Origin: CAYLHF01 sp964383365
GTDB lineage: Bacteria; Bacteroidota; Rhodothermia; Rhodothermales; UBA10348
Reading direction: 5' to 3'
Assembly (NCBI GenBank): GCA_964383365.1
Contig: CAYLHF010000014.1
Location: 14,611-78,610 of the forward strand
DNA: 64,000 bases
Shown: one piece after another, positions 36,864-46,579 of the stretch
Position numbering within the stretch: the first letter of the stretch is position 1
Layout of the letters: every line of letters starts with the position of its first letter
The notes under the pieces: model-generated
Told to the model about the DNA's origin: nothing
What the model saw: only the letters and a program-made list of their open reading frames with translations
Database searches by the model: none
Position numbers and translations under genes: made by a program

Positions 36864-38273
36864 ATGTGGCACGAGAGTATTCTCGACACCATTGGAAATA
36901 CACCTCTGGTAAAACTAAACTCGATCACGGCAGACTTTGACGTCACCGTGCTGGCAAAATTGGAATTTTTCAATCCAGGAGCATCGGTGAAAGATCGAAT
37001 CGGGATAGAAATGATTGATCGGGCGGAGAAGGAGGGCAAACTCAAGCCCGGTGGGACCATCATCGAAGGTACGAGCGGAAATACGGGTGCCGGACTGGCT
37101 CTTGCGGCAATAGCCCGTGGATATCACTGCATCTTTACGACAACCGACAAGCAGAGTCCGGAGAAAGCTGACGTTCTACGGGCGTTAGGCGCAGACGTTC
37201 GTGTGTGCCCGACCAATGTTGCCCCCGAAGACCCGCGTTCCTACTACTCCCTGGCAAGGCAATTGAACAGGGACATACCAAACTCGGTGTATCTGAATCA
37301 GTACGATAATCCGGCGAACGCCTCGGCTCACTATGCTTCCACGGGGCCTGAGATCTGGGAACAGACATCGGGAAAAATTACTCATTTTATCGCGACTGCC
37401 GGTACCGGTGGGACTATTTCCGGAACGGCACGCTATCTAAAAGAAAAAAACCCTGACATCAAGATCATTGGGGTAGATCCGTTTGGATCAGTTTACTTCA
37501 AGTATTTCCACACCGGCGAGTTCGATGAGAAAGAGATCTATCCCTACGTGACCGAAGGCGCGGGGGAGGATATTCTTGCCAAGAATCTGGATTTCGATCT
37601 ACTCGACGATTATGTCCGTTCCACTGATCGTGAAAACATGATCATGACGCGGAGGCTCTCTCGGGAGGAGGGTTTTTTTGTAGGGCAATCGAGTGGAATG
37701 GCCATGTGTGGAGCGAGAAGTTGGCTGGAGAAACATCGTCAGGAACTGAAAGATGATGATGTCGTCGTGGTTCTGTTTCCGGATTCGGGGTTTAGATACC
37801 TGTCGAAGACATACAATGATGTCTGGATGCAGGAGCACGGTTATCTCTCCGAAACGACCGGCCTCACCGCTGCTGATATACTGGCAGTCCGGAGAAACTC
37901 TACAAAACTCATTGTTCTGGATGCAGAAGCATCACTCGGTGTCGCGGCCGACAAAATGACAGAGGAGGGAATATCTCAGTTACCCGTATTCAGAGACGGG
38001 TGTCCGGTCGGGAGTATTACAGAATCGGACGTGCTGAATCACCTGATTTCCGATCCTGATGCCAGATCTGAACATATCGGGGATGTTATGGGCGACGCGC
38101 TACCGGTAGTATCCGACGGGATGCCTGTGCAACAACTCATGGATAAGCTGGGTACATCACCTGGTGCAGTACTGGTCTCCGGCGGTGAGAGCGGCGACTT
38201 TCAGATTCTCACAAAAAGTGATCTTATCTCGGCCCTATCCGGGCGTGTATTTTCTAACTCAAGCAAGGGCTAA
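36864..38273 (+). CDS. Cystathionine beta-synthase (PLP enzyme with CBS-domain pair)
   Basis: A 469-residue fold-type II PLP enzyme. The PLP lysine is K43 in NPGASVKDRIG; the substrate loop EGTSGNTGAGLAL and the phosphate loop TAGTGGTISGTARYL follow. Residues from about 340 carry two CBS motifs (ILAVRRNSTKLIVLDAE..., IGDVMGDALPVVSDG...), the regulatory part of cystathionine beta-synthases. It may make cystathionine from serine and homocysteine, or act as cysteine synthase; sequence alone does not separate these fully. DUF3467 follows after 7 bases. Confidence 0.88.
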   Translation: MWHESILDTIGNTPLVKLNSITADFDVTVLAKLEFFNPGASVKDRIGIEMIDRAEKEGKLKPGGTIIEGTSGNTGAGLALAAIARGYHCIFTTTDKQSPEKADVLRALGADVRVCPTNVAPEDPRSYYSLARQLNRDIPNSVYLNQYDNPANASAHYASTGPEIWEQTSGKITHFIATAGTGGTISGTARYLKEKNPDIKIIGVDPFGSVYFKYFHTGEFDEKEIYPYVTEGAGEDILAKNLDFDLLDDYVRSTDRENMIMTRRLSREEGFFVGQSSGMAMCGARSWLEKHRQELKDDDVVVVLFPDSGFRYLSKTYNDVWMQEHGYLSETTGLTAADILAVRRNSTKLIVLDAEASLGVAADKMTEEGISQLPVFRDGCPVGSITESDVLNHLISDPDARSEHIGDVMGDALPVVSDGMPVQQLMDKLGTSPGAVLVSGGESGDFQILTKSDLISALSGRVFSNSSKG

Positions 38274-38280
38274 ATCCTCC

Positions 38281-38604
38281 ATGACCGACGAAAAAAACGA
38301 TTCAGGAAACGGGTCTCAACTGAACATTGAATTGACGGAAGAAATCGCAGAGGGGATTTATTCCAATCTCGTCATGCTCGCCCACTCGTCCGAGGAGTTC
38401 ATTCTCGATTTCATTCGTGTGATGCCCGGTGTTCCCAAGGCACGGGTCAAGAGCAGAGTCATTGTAACGCCGCAGCACGCGAGGCGGCTGTTGAAGGCCC
38501 TCGCAGACAACATCGAGCGGTATGAGAGGGCACACGGTGAAATCGAGGAATCGCAATCGCCGGGTCCGGCCGTACATTTCGCCGTTCCGGGAGGAGAAGC
38601 GTGA
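38281..38604 (+). CDS. DUF3467 family protein
   Basis: A 107-residue protein from ATG 38281. The core LNIELTEEIAEGIYSNLVMLAHSSEEFILDFIRVMPGVPKARVKSRVIVTPQHARRLLKAL is the DUF3467 pattern, a small beta-rich protein widespread in Bacteroidota whose function is not established. It is probably cotranscribed with the cystathionine beta-synthase gene. An acidic linker precedes a short hydrophobic C-terminus. Confidence 0.8.
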   Translation: MTDEKNDSGNGSQLNIELTEEIAEGIYSNLVMLAHSSEEFILDFIRVMPGVPKARVKSRVIVTPQHARRLLKALADNIERYERAHGEIEESQSPGPAVHFAVPGGEA

Positions 38605-38665
38605 GTCGTTGACCCGGAGGAGAGACGCATGACGCTGTGGATTCGTACCGACACGACCTGGTGAT

Positions 38666-39763
38666 TCAGGTTCTGACGGTTCGCAGCATCACGAGTGCTC
38701 CGATGCCGAATAGAACGTGCGGAAGCCAGGCTGCCACAACCGGTGGAATCTCGCCTGCATATCCGAACGGCTCGCTCAACTTCATGGCGGCGAGATAGAC
38801 GAAGGCGACAAACAGTCCGATACCGAGCAATACGGCCTGCCCCCGGCGGCGGCGAACACTCGCGAGAGGAATCGCGAGCAAGATGAGGATCAGATTGGCC
38901 AGCGGGTAGGAAAATTTGCTGTAAAAGATTACCAGTGGAAGCCCCAAACGGTTGGCACCCGACCGTTGCAGTTCGTCCAGATATGCTCTTCCCTGAGGAA
39001 TCGTCATTGCTTCCATGTCGCCCTCCGATCGGGAAAGATCTCTGGGAAGAATAGTGAGCGTCGTATCCAGCGTACTTTCTTGTCGGAGTCGTTCCGTCCC
39101 GTCATCCAGAAATTGACGGATCGTCGGACTGGTCATCCGCCATTGTCGGGTAGAATCAATCCATGACATTTTCGTGGCGTCGATGCGCTCGACGAGACGG
39201 CGATGGTTGTCGAACGTATGGAGCGAAACCGAGCTTGCCGTGAATGATGTTCGGTCGAAGAAGCCGACGCTGAGAATACTCCCTGGCCTGTTTTGTCGGT
39301 GGATATTGCTGAATTCGATCTGACCGGTAGCATCCTTCGTGAACTCCTGTTCGAACGAAATCCGAACGCGATTTGTCTCAGGAACGATCCATCCGTTAAA
39401 CCAGAACATAAATACGGACACTAGAATACCAACGGCCAGATACGAGAAGCTCAGCCGATAGATGGAGACCCCACTGGTCTGGAGCGTGGATATTTCCAGT
39501 TTTTGAGCGAGTCGTCCCGTCAGGTATACGGCCGAGAGGAACAGGGCCAGAGGGGAGATCAGACGGATGATCTCCGGGACGTAATTAGGGTAATAGACGG
39601 AGAAAACATCTCTCATGGTCGCTCCTCTATCCATGAAGTCGTCTATATATTCGACGTAGTGGAGCACAATGAAAAACACAATCAGGCCGGAGATGAGCAG
39701 CACGTAACTTTTTAGCAGTCTCCAGATAAGATGTCTGTCAAAAAGAGTCACTGGCGATCGCAT
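38666..39763 (-). CDS. LptF/LptG family LPS-export permease
   Basis: A 365-residue inner-membrane permease of the Lpt transporter that extracts LPS from the inner membrane. It has three N-terminal membrane segments (for example LLKSYVLLISGLIVFFIVLHYVEY), a large periplasmic beta-jellyroll (about 130-260) and three C-terminal segments (YPLANLILILLAIPLASVRRRR). LptF and LptG are hard to separate from sequence alone, so no symbol is given. LptD lies 4 kb away; LptB, LptA and LptC are not seen nearby. Confidence 0.85.
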   Translation of the reverse strand: MRSPVTLFDRHLIWRLLKSYVLLISGLIVFFIVLHYVEYIDDFMDRGATMRDVFSVYYPNYVPEIIRLISPLALFLSAVYLTGRLAQKLEISTLQTSGVSIYRLSFSYLAVGILVSVFMFWFNGWIVPETNRVRISFEQEFTKDATGQIEFSNIHRQNRPGSILSVGFFDRTSFTASSVSLHTFDNHRRLVERIDATKMSWIDSTRQWRMTSPTIRQFLDDGTERLRQESTLDTTLTILPRDLSRSEGDMEAMTIPQGRAYLDELQRSGANRLGLPLVIFYSKFSYPLANLILILLAIPLASVRRRRGQAVLLGIGLFVAFVYLAAMKLSEPFGYAGEIPPVVAAWLPHVLFGIGALVMLRTVRT

Positions 39764-39907
39764 TAATCCGAATAAAGAATCGGCGCATCCAAATAATCCG
39801 CGAAGAAACAGATTTTATATGGTTGGCACCAACATTTAGCTCGAAACAGGCGTAGATTCGGAGCTCCAATAAGGTACGCACCATTAAGGTATTGCAAGCG
39901 CAAATTC

Positions 39908-41083
39908 ATGAAAGTCCACGAATACCAGGCCAAAGATATACTTGCCAGTTATGGCGTTTCAGTCCAGAAAGGCATCGTCGCGAATTCAGTAGATGAAGCC
40001 GTAACTGCAGCGAACTCATTGCAGATCTCTTCGGGGAATGATCTTTTCGTTGTAAAAGCCCAGATACACGCTGGTGGGCGTGGCAAGGGTGGCGGAGTCA
40101 AGCTGGCACGCGGACTGGATGAGGTTCGCGAAAAGGCCTCGGCCATTCTCGGTATGATGCTGAAAACGCCCCAGACAGGGGCCTCAGGTCAGAAAGTCCG
40201 TTCGGTCCTCATCGCGGAGGCAGTTGATATTGCGAAGGAGTATTACGTAGGAGTCACGCTCGATCGGCAGTCGAATCGACCCGTCATAATGGCTTCCACC
40301 GAAGGGGGAGTCGAGATTGAGGAGGTGGCCGCAAATACGCCCGAAAAAATCCTGAAAGTCTGGATAGATCCGGCGATAGGATTTCAGGCGTTTCAGGCTC
40401 GCGAAATTGCCTTCGGATTGGGTTTTGAAGGGACGGCGTTCAAACAGGCAGTGAAGTTTGTAACGGCACTCTATCGTGCCTACGATGAGAGTGATTGCTC
40501 CATCGCCGAGATCAATCCGCTTGTTCTAACGGATCAGGGTGATGTTCTTGCCGTGGACGCAAAGATCAATATTGATGATAATGCACTTTTTCGGCATACC
40601 GATCTGGCAAAGTTGCGGGATATCCATGAAGAAGATGAACTCGAAGTCGAGGCCGGAAGCTATAACCTGAATTATATCAAACTCGACGGAAACGTGGGTT
40701 GTATGGTAAATGGAGCCGGACTCGCGATGGCTACGATGGACATCATTAAAATTGCCGGCGGACAGCCTGCTAATTTTCTCGATGTAGGTGGAAGCGCCAA
40801 TCCCGAAACGGTTGAGGCAGGATTTAGAATCATCCTGAAAGACCCGAATGTGAAGGCCATACTGGTTAATATTTTCGGCGGAATTGTCCGATGTGATCGG
40901 GTGGCCAGAGGCGTCGTTGAAGCTGCGCGGAAAGTTGATATAGGGATGCCTCTGATCGTCAGATTGCAGGGGACCAATGCGGAAGAGGGGAAGAATATAT
41001 TGGACGAAAGCGACCTGGAAGTGCTGACCGCAACGGTTTTCCAGGAGGCTGCGGATCGGGTCACCGGAGCTCTCGCTGGCTGA
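39908..41083 (+). CDS. sucC: Succinyl-CoA ligase (ADP-forming) beta subunit
   Basis: SucC is the ATP-grasp subunit that, with SucD, interconverts succinyl-CoA and succinate with substrate-level phosphorylation in the TCA cycle. The 391 residues begin MKVHEYQAKDILASYGV and show IHAGGRGKGGGVKLA, AEINPLVLT, MVNGAGLAMATMDIIK and LVNIFGGIVRCDRVA. The sucD partner is not in this window. It stands divergent to the LptF/G gene across a 144-base gap. Confidence 0.95.
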   Translation: MKVHEYQAKDILASYGVSVQKGIVANSVDEAVTAANSLQISSGNDLFVVKAQIHAGGRGKGGGVKLARGLDEVREKASAILGMMLKTPQTGASGQKVRSVLIAEAVDIAKEYYVGVTLDRQSNRPVIMASTEGGVEIEEVAANTPEKILKVWIDPAIGFQAFQAREIAFGLGFEGTAFKQAVKFVTALYRAYDESDCSIAEINPLVLTDQGDVLAVDAKINIDDNALFRHTDLAKLRDIHEEDELEVEAGSYNLNYIKLDGNVGCMVNGAGLAMATMDIIKIAGGQPANFLDVGGSANPETVEAGFRIILKDPNVKAILVNIFGGIVRCDRVARGVVEAARKVDIGMPLIVRLQGTNAEEGKNILDESDLEVLTATVFQEAADRVTGALAG

Positions 41084-41124
41084 GACCTCGTTGGTTAAAC
41101 TGATTGTAACTATCCGGTGGATGT

Positions 41125-42129
41125 ATGCATTCCGATCGCAATGGGGCCGGAGTCAGTCTGTCACACGTCGACAAGTCTTTCGGAGATATCGATGCCGTTA
41201 AGGCGGTCTCGTTCAATGTCCCTGCGGGTTCCTTTTTTTCGCTCCTGGGCCCGAGTGGATGCGGTAAATCGACGACACTTCGACTGATTGCCGGATTCGA
41301 AGCTCCAGACTCCGGGACGATACAGATCGGTAATGTGGATGTTACGACCGTCAGCGCTCAAAACCGACCAACAGCGATGGTATTTCAGAGCTACGCGCTG
41401 TTTCCTCATCTATCGGTGGGTGGAAACGTTGGATACGGATTGAGAGTGAAGCGAATAAAGGGAGATGATCTGAAAACGAGGATCGAATCCGCTTTGGGCC
41501 GCGTTGGTCTCGGTGGAATGACGGATTTGCCGGTTGTATCACTTTCAGGTGGACAACAACAGCGTGTTGCCCTGGCCCGGGCAATTGCGGTCGAGCCCGA
41601 GGTTCTACTCTTCGATGAGCCGCTATCCAATTTGGATGTTGCGCTGCGTGATCAAACGCGTCGCGAACTCAAGAATATCCAAGCAACGCTCGGGACTACC
41701 AGTATTTACGTCACACACGATCAGGAAGAGGCTATGGCACTCTCCGATACGATTGCGGTAATGAATAAAGGCCGGGTGATTCAGGTGGGAAGTCCGAAGG
41801 AACTCTACGATACACCGAAAACGGCCTTCGTCGCCCGATTTCTCGGGAGAAGCAATATTCTACGCGGTACGTTTGCTGAAAAGATGACCCTCCGGCGACA
41901 GGATGATAAGACGGTCGTTATGATTCGGCCTGAACATATTGAAATCCACAAGGAAGGGAGATATGAGGCGACGATATCCGAAACCGAATATCTCGGTAAT
42001 CGGACCGTGTGCTGGTTGAATGTCGACGGCGAGGTATTGAGGGCGGAGCGGACGGGACTTACCGGAGACATAGGATCGAAGGTCAGGTTCGATATCGGTG
42101 CATGGAGATCCGTTTCGGATGATATCTGA
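41125..42129 (+). CDS. Orphan ABC transporter ATP-binding protein (MalK/FbpC/PotA-like)
   Basis: A 334-residue ABC ATPase: Walker A GPSGCGKSTTLRLI, Q-loop FQSYALFPHLSV, signature LSGGQQQRVALARAIA, Walker B VLLFDEPLSNLDVALR, H-loop YVTHDQEEAMAL and a C-terminal TOBE-type region (MIRPEHIEIHKEG). This layout belongs to ABC importers of spermidine, iron, sulfate or sugars. No permease or binding-protein gene is adjacent, so the substrate is unknown and it probably works with subunits encoded elsewhere. Starts 41 bases after sucC. Confidence 0.85.
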   Translation: MHSDRNGAGVSLSHVDKSFGDIDAVKAVSFNVPAGSFFSLLGPSGCGKSTTLRLIAGFEAPDSGTIQIGNVDVTTVSAQNRPTAMVFQSYALFPHLSVGGNVGYGLRVKRIKGDDLKTRIESALGRVGLGGMTDLPVVSLSGGQQQRVALARAIAVEPEVLLFDEPLSNLDVALRDQTRRELKNIQATLGTTSIYVTHDQEEAMALSDTIAVMNKGRVIQVGSPKELYDTPKTAFVARFLGRSNILRGTFAEKMTLRRQDDKTVVMIRPEHIEIHKEGRYEATISETEYLGNRTVCWLNVDGEVLRAERTGLTGDIGSKVRFDIGAWRSVSDDI

Positions 42130-42138
42130 TCGGATGAT

Positions 42139-42420
42139 CTAGGCCCGGTCCAAAAAACGCGCGGTAGATCTGGCCCTTTCGTCCTGGATGCGGATTCTAT
42201 TTTCCACTCGGGTGACGCCAGGAATCCGACGGATCATGGCCTCCAAAATTTCTCTATCACCGAGAGACGAGACACATCCCAGAACTCGGACACGGGCGTC
42301 TCTGACAAAAAATTGAAAATCGGTCAACCCGGCCAGGGTAAGATCATTCTCGAAAAACTGCAGAAGACCCTCTGCAATCAGTCGATCGTCACATTTCCTC
42401 TCGATAGGGGTATAATTCAT
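42139..42420 (-). CDS. Small BON-domain protein
   Basis: A 93-residue protein with a BON-domain pattern (DRLIAEGLLQFFENDLTLAGLTDFQFFVRDARVRVLGCVSS...REILEAMIRRIPGVTRVENRIRI). BON domains often bind phospholipid or are linked to envelope proteins, but this copy lacks a signal peptide, so location is unclear. It follows the lptD stop by a few bases and is the last gene of the long minus-strand run. Confidence 0.65.
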   Translation of the reverse strand: MNYTPIERKCDDRLIAEGLLQFFENDLTLAGLTDFQFFVRDARVRVLGCVSSLGDREILEAMIRRIPGVTRVENRIRIQDERARSTARFLDRA

Positions 42421-42425
42421 CGTTT

Positions 42426-45188
42426 CTATCGTCGGAGTGAGCCAAATCGATCACGTACATCCGATTTTGGTTGCCGTAACCGAAGAAGGTCTTTCAGGTG
42501 ACTACTTTTCACGTGTAGATCGAATCCCCAGGATTGATAATCACCGAATGGTACCCAATTCACCGATAACTGCCAACAGCAGAAATCACGTGCAAGCGCC
42601 AGGTTGGTCGTCACCAGTTCGTGTCGTTCAAAATCGTATCCCGTCCGACTCGCGACTTTCCAGTTGGGCGTGAGACTGAAATCGAACGTGCTGTTTATGA
42701 TCGCACGCCGGATGGATTGAAGACCTGTGTGCGATATTCCATAAGTGAAATCGAGATTCATACTCCACGGAATCGAAAAATCTGCATAATCGACTGGTAG
42801 CGTGCTCTGAAAAAACGAGGCGGTAGGATTGAAGGGGTCCACGGCAGGATTGGAAAAACCCGCCCTGGGATTTGTCAGCGGACGAGAACCATCACCGGTC
42901 GAACTTCTCATAGTGGTCCGAATCGTGAGGTCTGCTCTTGTCAGGCGGCCCAGGGGGGCTAAGAAACCGAAGGCAGAACGATCGATGAGCCTTCCCGTAT
43001 CAGACGTTTTATACGGGGAGAAGCTGCTCCTGAAATCGACATCGACCTTCCCAAACAAGCGTGTTCTTGCGTTCAATAATATATTTCCGAACCTGAGTGA
43101 ATCAGCAGCAAAATTGTAGTTCGAAGACAGGTTCAGGTCGAGCAGTTTGACCGTCGTCGGCTGAATATCCGTTCTGCCGGGAAAACCGGTGCGGGTGGAG
43201 TCGTTTACGATCTTTCTTGTTTCGAACGTATTACTGATCGAAAAACTGAGCTGCTGTTGCTGCCCTCTGCTGACTCCGGAAACGATATCATATCGGATAT
43301 CCTCTCCATTCTGATCTGTATAGGATCTGGTGTTTCCCCACGCCGGGGCTGAGAAGTCCGGTCGATAACTGAACGTCAGATTGGGTCGAACCGTGTGTCG
43401 GATTCCAGCGTACTGACCGGCCTTAAAAGGGAAGAGTCCGTAAAAAATGGTGTTTGCTGACAGACTGGTGCTGAACTGTCGAAGCGCGAAAAAACCAGGC
43501 TTGGACATCGATTCGATACCCGTACTGTCAGGGGCGAGCATCTTTCGATCGGTTCTCAAGAACCAGTCTTCCGTGTAATTGAATCCCGGCGACAGGTTCA
43601 ACTGGATTTGTCCCAGCACGGGAAGTCGTCGCACGGAGAAAGGAGCCGATACAGGAATGCGATGACGCGCCTGAACGGAGAACTGCTCACTCATTCCGCT
43701 TGCTCTGCGAAAATCTGAGGCCGACGTAAGTGCGTCAAACCAGGAGATCGATGTTGCAGCCGAATCACCACGTTCAATCAACTCCGTGTCCGAGAGCGGT
43801 CGAAAGCTGAACCGATTCGTCAAGGACATGTTATAACTAAGCGTCAGTTTTTCGTAAAATCTCTCGGTCTGTCCGGGAGACCGGTCCGTCTGTAGAAAGG
43901 GCTTGAACGAACTCTGAGAGAACGAAACATTCGGAATGGTCAGCGTGACTTCATCTGTCGCCAGGACCTGATTCTGGTTGAGTTGAAATGAAAGATTTTG
44001 GCGTTTCCATCGCTTAGAATATCGCAGAGTCGATTGGATGGTCTGACGCGTACGATCATCGTAATTTCGCGATATTCCACGTAAATACGCTGAAGTGGAC
44101 AGATTCACATTGGCATTAAAACTACTTGTGGGATCGATGATCTGATTGTGGGACCATCGAAACGATCCGGTTTTTCTTACCGAAAAGTCTGGGTCGCCCT
44201 GCTCTCCTGTTTTGAAGCGCGCCGTACTCATCTGCAACTGCCCGTCAAATCCGTATCGTTTGCGATACCGAAACAACCCGCTGGCTTCCCAGCTTCCACG
44301 AGTCCAGAGGCCTGCCTGAAGCTGCAGGTCCATGTATTCATTCAGGGCGAAGTACCATCCCCAGTCGCGAAAATAGAACCCAAATTCATCTTCACCGTAG
44401 TTTGGTGCGAGGGGTCCGCTTCGCCGCCCGTCCTGGGCCGGTAAAAAACCGAATGGGAGCCACAACGGAGTAGGAATATTGTACAGGTAGAGCTGAATTG
44501 GTCCCGTATAGATCCACTTCTTATTGACCAATTTCATCTTATTGGATCGCAACGAGTAGGAGGGGCGATCCTCACAATCACACGTTGTGTAAACCCCGTT
44601 CTTTACGAAAAGGATGCTGTCTTCCAATGATTTGACAACGTCTCCGCGAATCAATCCTTCTTCGAACTTGGTCTGGGCTCCGACTACCCGGCCTCTGCCG
44701 GTCCTCATGTTATATCCGAGAGAAGATCCCTCGAATGTATCCTTTCCCTGTGTGAAGGTTGGCTTTCCGACCCAACCGGAATCGGACATGAGCCCGGTCG
44801 CCTGCAGTTCGTCTTCATCGAACAAAATGTCAATCTTCCAGGCAGAAAGTTCTGAGCCTGACATCTTAACCGTAGAACGTCCAAACAGGGATGCGCTCTC
44901 AACCGGGCCGGTAAGTTGGAGAATGAGTGAATCTCCTGCGACGAATTCTACCTGTGTACCGAACGAACTCCTCTGGAGTGATGAGTCGGCGCTGACACGG
45001 GTGGAGTCCGTTTGCCGGCCATATACGCGGTGCGTACAGACAGAGGCGAGGAGGACTGTTATGACAACCAGTGCCTGAGAGTGTCGGCAGATGATTCCTA
45101 TCGTCGTTGGCTCACACGGGCTTTTTTCTCTCCGTTCTGGCGAGTTTGCAATACGAGCATATGCGTCACGAGCCAATCGGTAGACCAT
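42426..45188 (-). CDS. lptD: LPS-assembly outer-membrane protein LptD
   Basis: LptD forms the outer-membrane barrel that inserts LPS into the outer leaflet. The 920-residue protein has a cleavable hydrophobic segment near residues 36-58 (ALVVITVLLASVCTHRVYG), preceded by a long basic n-region, a periplasmic OstA/LptA-like part (VKMSGSELSAWKIDILFDEDEL, LGYNMRTGRGRVVGAQTKFEEG) and a long beta-barrel rich in aromatic-ended strands. The TTCDCED element may take part in disulfides. The start may lie further in: the residues before the hydrophobic segment look unlike a usual signal peptide. It is 4 bases from the ROK gene stop. Confidence 0.88.
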   Translation of the reverse strand: MVYRLARDAYARIANSPERREKSPCEPTTIGIICRHSQALVVITVLLASVCTHRVYGRQTDSTRVSADSSLQRSSFGTQVEFVAGDSLILQLTGPVESASLFGRSTVKMSGSELSAWKIDILFDEDELQATGLMSDSGWVGKPTFTQGKDTFEGSSLGYNMRTGRGRVVGAQTKFEEGLIRGDVVKSLEDSILFVKNGVYTTCDCEDRPSYSLRSNKMKLVNKKWIYTGPIQLYLYNIPTPLWLPFGFLPAQDGRRSGPLAPNYGEDEFGFYFRDWGWYFALNEYMDLQLQAGLWTRGSWEASGLFRYRKRYGFDGQLQMSTARFKTGEQGDPDFSVRKTGSFRWSHNQIIDPTSSFNANVNLSTSAYLRGISRNYDDRTRQTIQSTLRYSKRWKRQNLSFQLNQNQVLATDEVTLTIPNVSFSQSSFKPFLQTDRSPGQTERFYEKLTLSYNMSLTNRFSFRPLSDTELIERGDSAATSISWFDALTSASDFRRASGMSEQFSVQARHRIPVSAPFSVRRLPVLGQIQLNLSPGFNYTEDWFLRTDRKMLAPDSTGIESMSKPGFFALRQFSTSLSANTIFYGLFPFKAGQYAGIRHTVRPNLTFSYRPDFSAPAWGNTRSYTDQNGEDIRYDIVSGVSRGQQQQLSFSISNTFETRKIVNDSTRTGFPGRTDIQPTTVKLLDLNLSSNYNFAADSLRFGNILLNARTRLFGKVDVDFRSSFSPYKTSDTGRLIDRSAFGFLAPLGRLTRADLTIRTTMRSSTGDGSRPLTNPRAGFSNPAVDPFNPTASFFQSTLPVDYADFSIPWSMNLDFTYGISHTGLQSIRRAIINSTFDFSLTPNWKVASRTGYDFERHELVTTNLALARDFCCWQLSVNWVPFGDYQSWGFDLHVKSSHLKDLLRLRQPKSDVRDRFGSLRR

Positions 45189-45192
45189 GCGA

Positions 45193-46212
45193 TCAACTCG
45201 TCGATTGGATGATAGTCGATGTGCTTGTGGTCGAAGCCGGGTGTTGGAAAATCAATCGGGCAGCGCCCAGCATGCCGACCTCGTTGCCCCTGGTTTCCTG
45301 GACAATTTCTATGTCATCCCGAATGGATGGGACTACATATCTCCTGACCGTATCACGAACGGAGCTCAAAATGAAATCTCCGGCAGCGGAGAGACCACCC
45401 CCAACGACAACCTTTCGAATGTCCAGTAGCGCGACCGATGATCCTATGACGCATCCAAGTTTATGTCCAGCCCAGGCTAGAATGTCAGCGGCCTCCTGGT
45501 CACCCGATTTGGCTGCATCAAAAAGGACTTTGGGTGTGATGCCTTTCAGTTTTGGACCGATCATGTCGTATATCAGGCTCTCGGGGTGATTCCTCAGGCG
45601 ATATCGCGCATATCTTGACAAGTACCGTTGTCCGAGATAGGCCTCTATGGCTCCTGCTATTCCCGTTCGATCCATCGGACCCTCATAGTCGATGGTCATG
45701 CGCCCAATTTCTCCCGCAGCCCCTGTAGTTCCTCGAAAGATATTTTTCTTGTGGATAATGGCGCCACCCACCCCGGTACCAAGAGTCACCATGATGAATG
45801 AATCGAACATGGTCCCGGCTCCATAAAAAGCAGACCCCAGAGCAGCAGCGTTAGCATCATTGTCTACGATGACAGGTATTGGCCGATCCTGCCTGTTGTG
45901 CAGTTCGTGTGAGAGGTCTATCACGTCCCAGCCCGGGAAATTGGGAGGATACTGGACGGTCTTCTGGTCTAGATCGACAGCCCCTGGGGCTCCGATGCCG
46001 ATTCCAGCAACCGTTTTTCCGTCTCCGTCGGCGTACGCCACAAGATCGGAAACAAGCACGCCAATGCGGTCAATAACGTGTGTAGGACCATTATCTGCAC
46101 CCGTCTCTGATTCCAACGTGTGCATCAGGCCGGAGTCCTCCGAGACGATAGCGGCCTTGATATTGGTTCCGCCGAGATCTACGCCAATGGCTGTCAGCTC
46201 CTTATCTTCCAT
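45193..46212 (-). CDS. ROK-family sugar kinase, glucokinase-like, without the zinc-binding cysteine cluster
   Basis: The 339-residue protein has the ROK start GVDLGGTNIKAAIV, GIGIGAPGAVDL, VDNDANAAALG and VTLGTGVGGAII, which bind ATP and the sugar. The family's zinc site CxCGxxGCxE is replaced by a PMDRTGIAGAIEAYL segment and the usual His in GEIGH is Arg (GEIGRM). This resembles a sub-group in Rhodothermota-type bacteria rather than damage, because the rest is intact; it may bind sugar without zinc. Glucose is the likely substrate given the adjacent glycolytic genes. It has a C-terminal Ser/Thr-rich tail. Confidence 0.8.
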   Translation of the reverse strand: MEDKELTAIGVDLGGTNIKAAIVSEDSGLMHTLESETGADNGPTHVIDRIGVLVSDLVAYADGDGKTVAGIGIGAPGAVDLDQKTVQYPPNFPGWDVIDLSHELHNRQDRPIPVIVDNDANAAALGSAFYGAGTMFDSFIMVTLGTGVGGAIIHKKNIFRGTTGAAGEIGRMTIDYEGPMDRTGIAGAIEAYLGQRYLSRYARYRLRNHPESLIYDMIGPKLKGITPKVLFDAAKSGDQEAADILAWAGHKLGCVIGSSVALLDIRKVVVGGGLSAAGDFILSSVRDTVRRYVVPSIRDDIEIVQETRGNEVGMLGAARLIFQHPASTTSTSTIIQSTS

Positions 46213-46221
46213 TCATATCTC

Positions 46222-46527
46222 CTACTTCTTCTTGATTGGATAGACCGTTTCGCCATCTTTGCTCATGCCATATTGCTCACGGGCGATCCGTTCTACTTCC
46301 GCATCGGTGAGCCTACGTTGCAGTCGTACTTCAAGATCTCTGATCCTTCTCCCGATTAACGTCGTATCCTGTTCGATAATCGACTTCTCCCGATGCAACC
46401 GGTAGCGAAAATAGAGACTGTGACTGTCAAGAAATGATATCCAGACGAGAATGAAAACGCCGACACCAATCAGAATCCATTTCCAGAATCGACCGGGAAA
46501 ATGATACAATGGGTCCCGAAGGTCCAT
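46222..46527 (-). CDS. FtsB/DivIC-like septum formation initiator
   Basis: A 101-residue bitopic protein: short basic N-terminus, one membrane segment (WILIGVGVFILVWISFL), then a coiled coil (RYRLHREKSIIEQDTTLIGRRIRDLEVRLQRRLTD) and the family end AEVERIAREQYGMSKDGETVYPI. FtsB/DivIC proteins link early and late divisome parts with FtsL and FtsQ. The eno-ftsB neighbourhood is common across bacteria, which supports the call. Confidence 0.88.
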   Translation of the reverse strand: MDLRDPLYHFPGRFWKWILIGVGVFILVWISFLDSHSLYFRYRLHREKSIIEQDTTLIGRRIRDLEVRLQRRLTDAEVERIAREQYGMSKDGETVYPIKKK

Positions 46528-46579
46528 GACTATCGTTCATCTGTGACGTCGAAGGATAACCGCAGCAGCCACTCTCAAT

